The translations under genes were made by a program, and so were the position numbers. 5,319 nt of DNA from an uncultured Leucothrix sp. (GTDB taxonomy: Bacteria > Pseudomonadota > Gammaproteobacteria > Thiotrichales > Thiotrichaceae). The notes below the pieces were generated by a model. That model was not told where the DNA came from. It made no database searches and worked only from the letters and a program-made list of their open reading frames with translations. The DNA lies in the NCBI GenBank assembly GCA_938004025.1, contig CALKXC010000227.1, forward strand, positions 1 through 5,319. Reading direction: 5' to 3'. The stretch's first letter is position 1, and each line of letters begins with the position of its first letter. Of this stretch, positions 5,294 through 5,319 are shown piece by piece.

Positions 5294-5319
5294 ATCTAAC
5301 ATTTGCCGTAACTTGCAGT
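5294..5319 (-). repeat. attC3, partial (cut by the window end)
   Basis: The core ATCTAAC (5294-5300; GTTAGAT on the minus strand, a full GTTRRRY match) is followed by the same sequence as in attC2: positions 5297-5319 equal 3095-3117 over 23 bases. Only one half of the site is present, so its fold cannot be checked. The IS110 element joins it at CT5296-5297. Confidence 0.72.

Larger units (their letters stand above)
4036..5297 (+). mobile_element. IS110-family insertion sequence at an attC core
   Basis: The element consists of a long non-coding left region (about 250 bases) with bridge-RNA-like structure, the DEDD transposase, and a very short right end (5281-5295). A long left and short right non-coding end is the arrangement of the IS110 group rather than the IS1111 group. 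The right boundary is placed at the CT (5296-5297) of ATCTAACATT, where attC sequence begins. The left boundary is tentative. AAATCT|TGTATC (CT at 4036-4037) fits best because the predicted right donor guide (ACAAG, 4213-4217) complements CTTGT there. A second candidate is AAAATCT|TGAG (CT at 4012-4013). Confidence 0.65.
3098..5299 (-). mobile_element. Integron gene cassette B (LysE-type exporter) interrupted by the IS110 element
   Basis: On the minus strand this unit would start with TTAGAT of the attC3 core (5299 downward), carry the exporter in the sense direction and end in attC2. Its own leading core is ACCTAAC, against the ATCTAAC complement at the start: one mismatch in seven. Without the proposed IS110 element (about 1.26 kb) the cassette would be roughly 0.94 kb, similar to cassette A. 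The stretch 3195-3273, between the exporter stop and attC2, shows no gene. Confidence 0.5.

Noticed and set aside
1..5319. CRISPR array, tRNA or rRNA genes
   Set aside because: No regularly spaced repeats and no cloverleaf or rRNA-like sequence were seen on either strand.

Overview
The window looks like accessory DNA from a proteobacterium, most likely an aquatic gammaproteobacterium with a chromosomal (sedentary) integron. This lineage guess is inference from gene style and context only; no core gene is present. The sequence is best read as a piece of an integron cassette array into which two unrelated insertion sequences have moved, each landing at the conserved core (RYYYAAC/GTTRRRY) of an attC site.

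Layout. About 8-2281 is an IS91-family-like element. It carries a complete tyrosine recombinase (109-1014) followed two bases later by an HUH/Y2 transposase (1017-2075), then a hairpin-rich non-coding end that stops directly against a GTTC tetranucleotide. At 2282-2335 is a short attC site. At 2330-3026 on the minus strand is a gene for a four-helix membrane protein of unknown function, split by an apparent single-base frameshift; its TAA stop lies inside the attC core. A second, well-formed attC spans 3092-3194. At 3274-3906, minus strand, is a LysE/RhtB-type amino acid exporter. About 4036-5297 is an IS110-family element: a structured non-coding region that folds like a bridge RNA, then a DEDD transposase/recombinase (4288-5280). 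The window ends inside a third attC (5294-5319) that repeats 23 bases of the second.

How it fits together. The two cassette genes are both on the minus strand, each followed by an attC, so the array is most simply read right to left. The geometry of the second attC supports this; the first attC is ambiguous. The IS91-like element abuts the attC core at GTTC. The IS110 element sits at the CT of another attC core, and its predicted RNA contains an 8-base segment exactly complementary to the attC sequence at the right junction. The most interesting content is this apparent RNA-guided targeting of attC, and a 14-7-14 inverted repeat just upstream of the tyrosine recombinase that has the layout of a recombinase crossover site.
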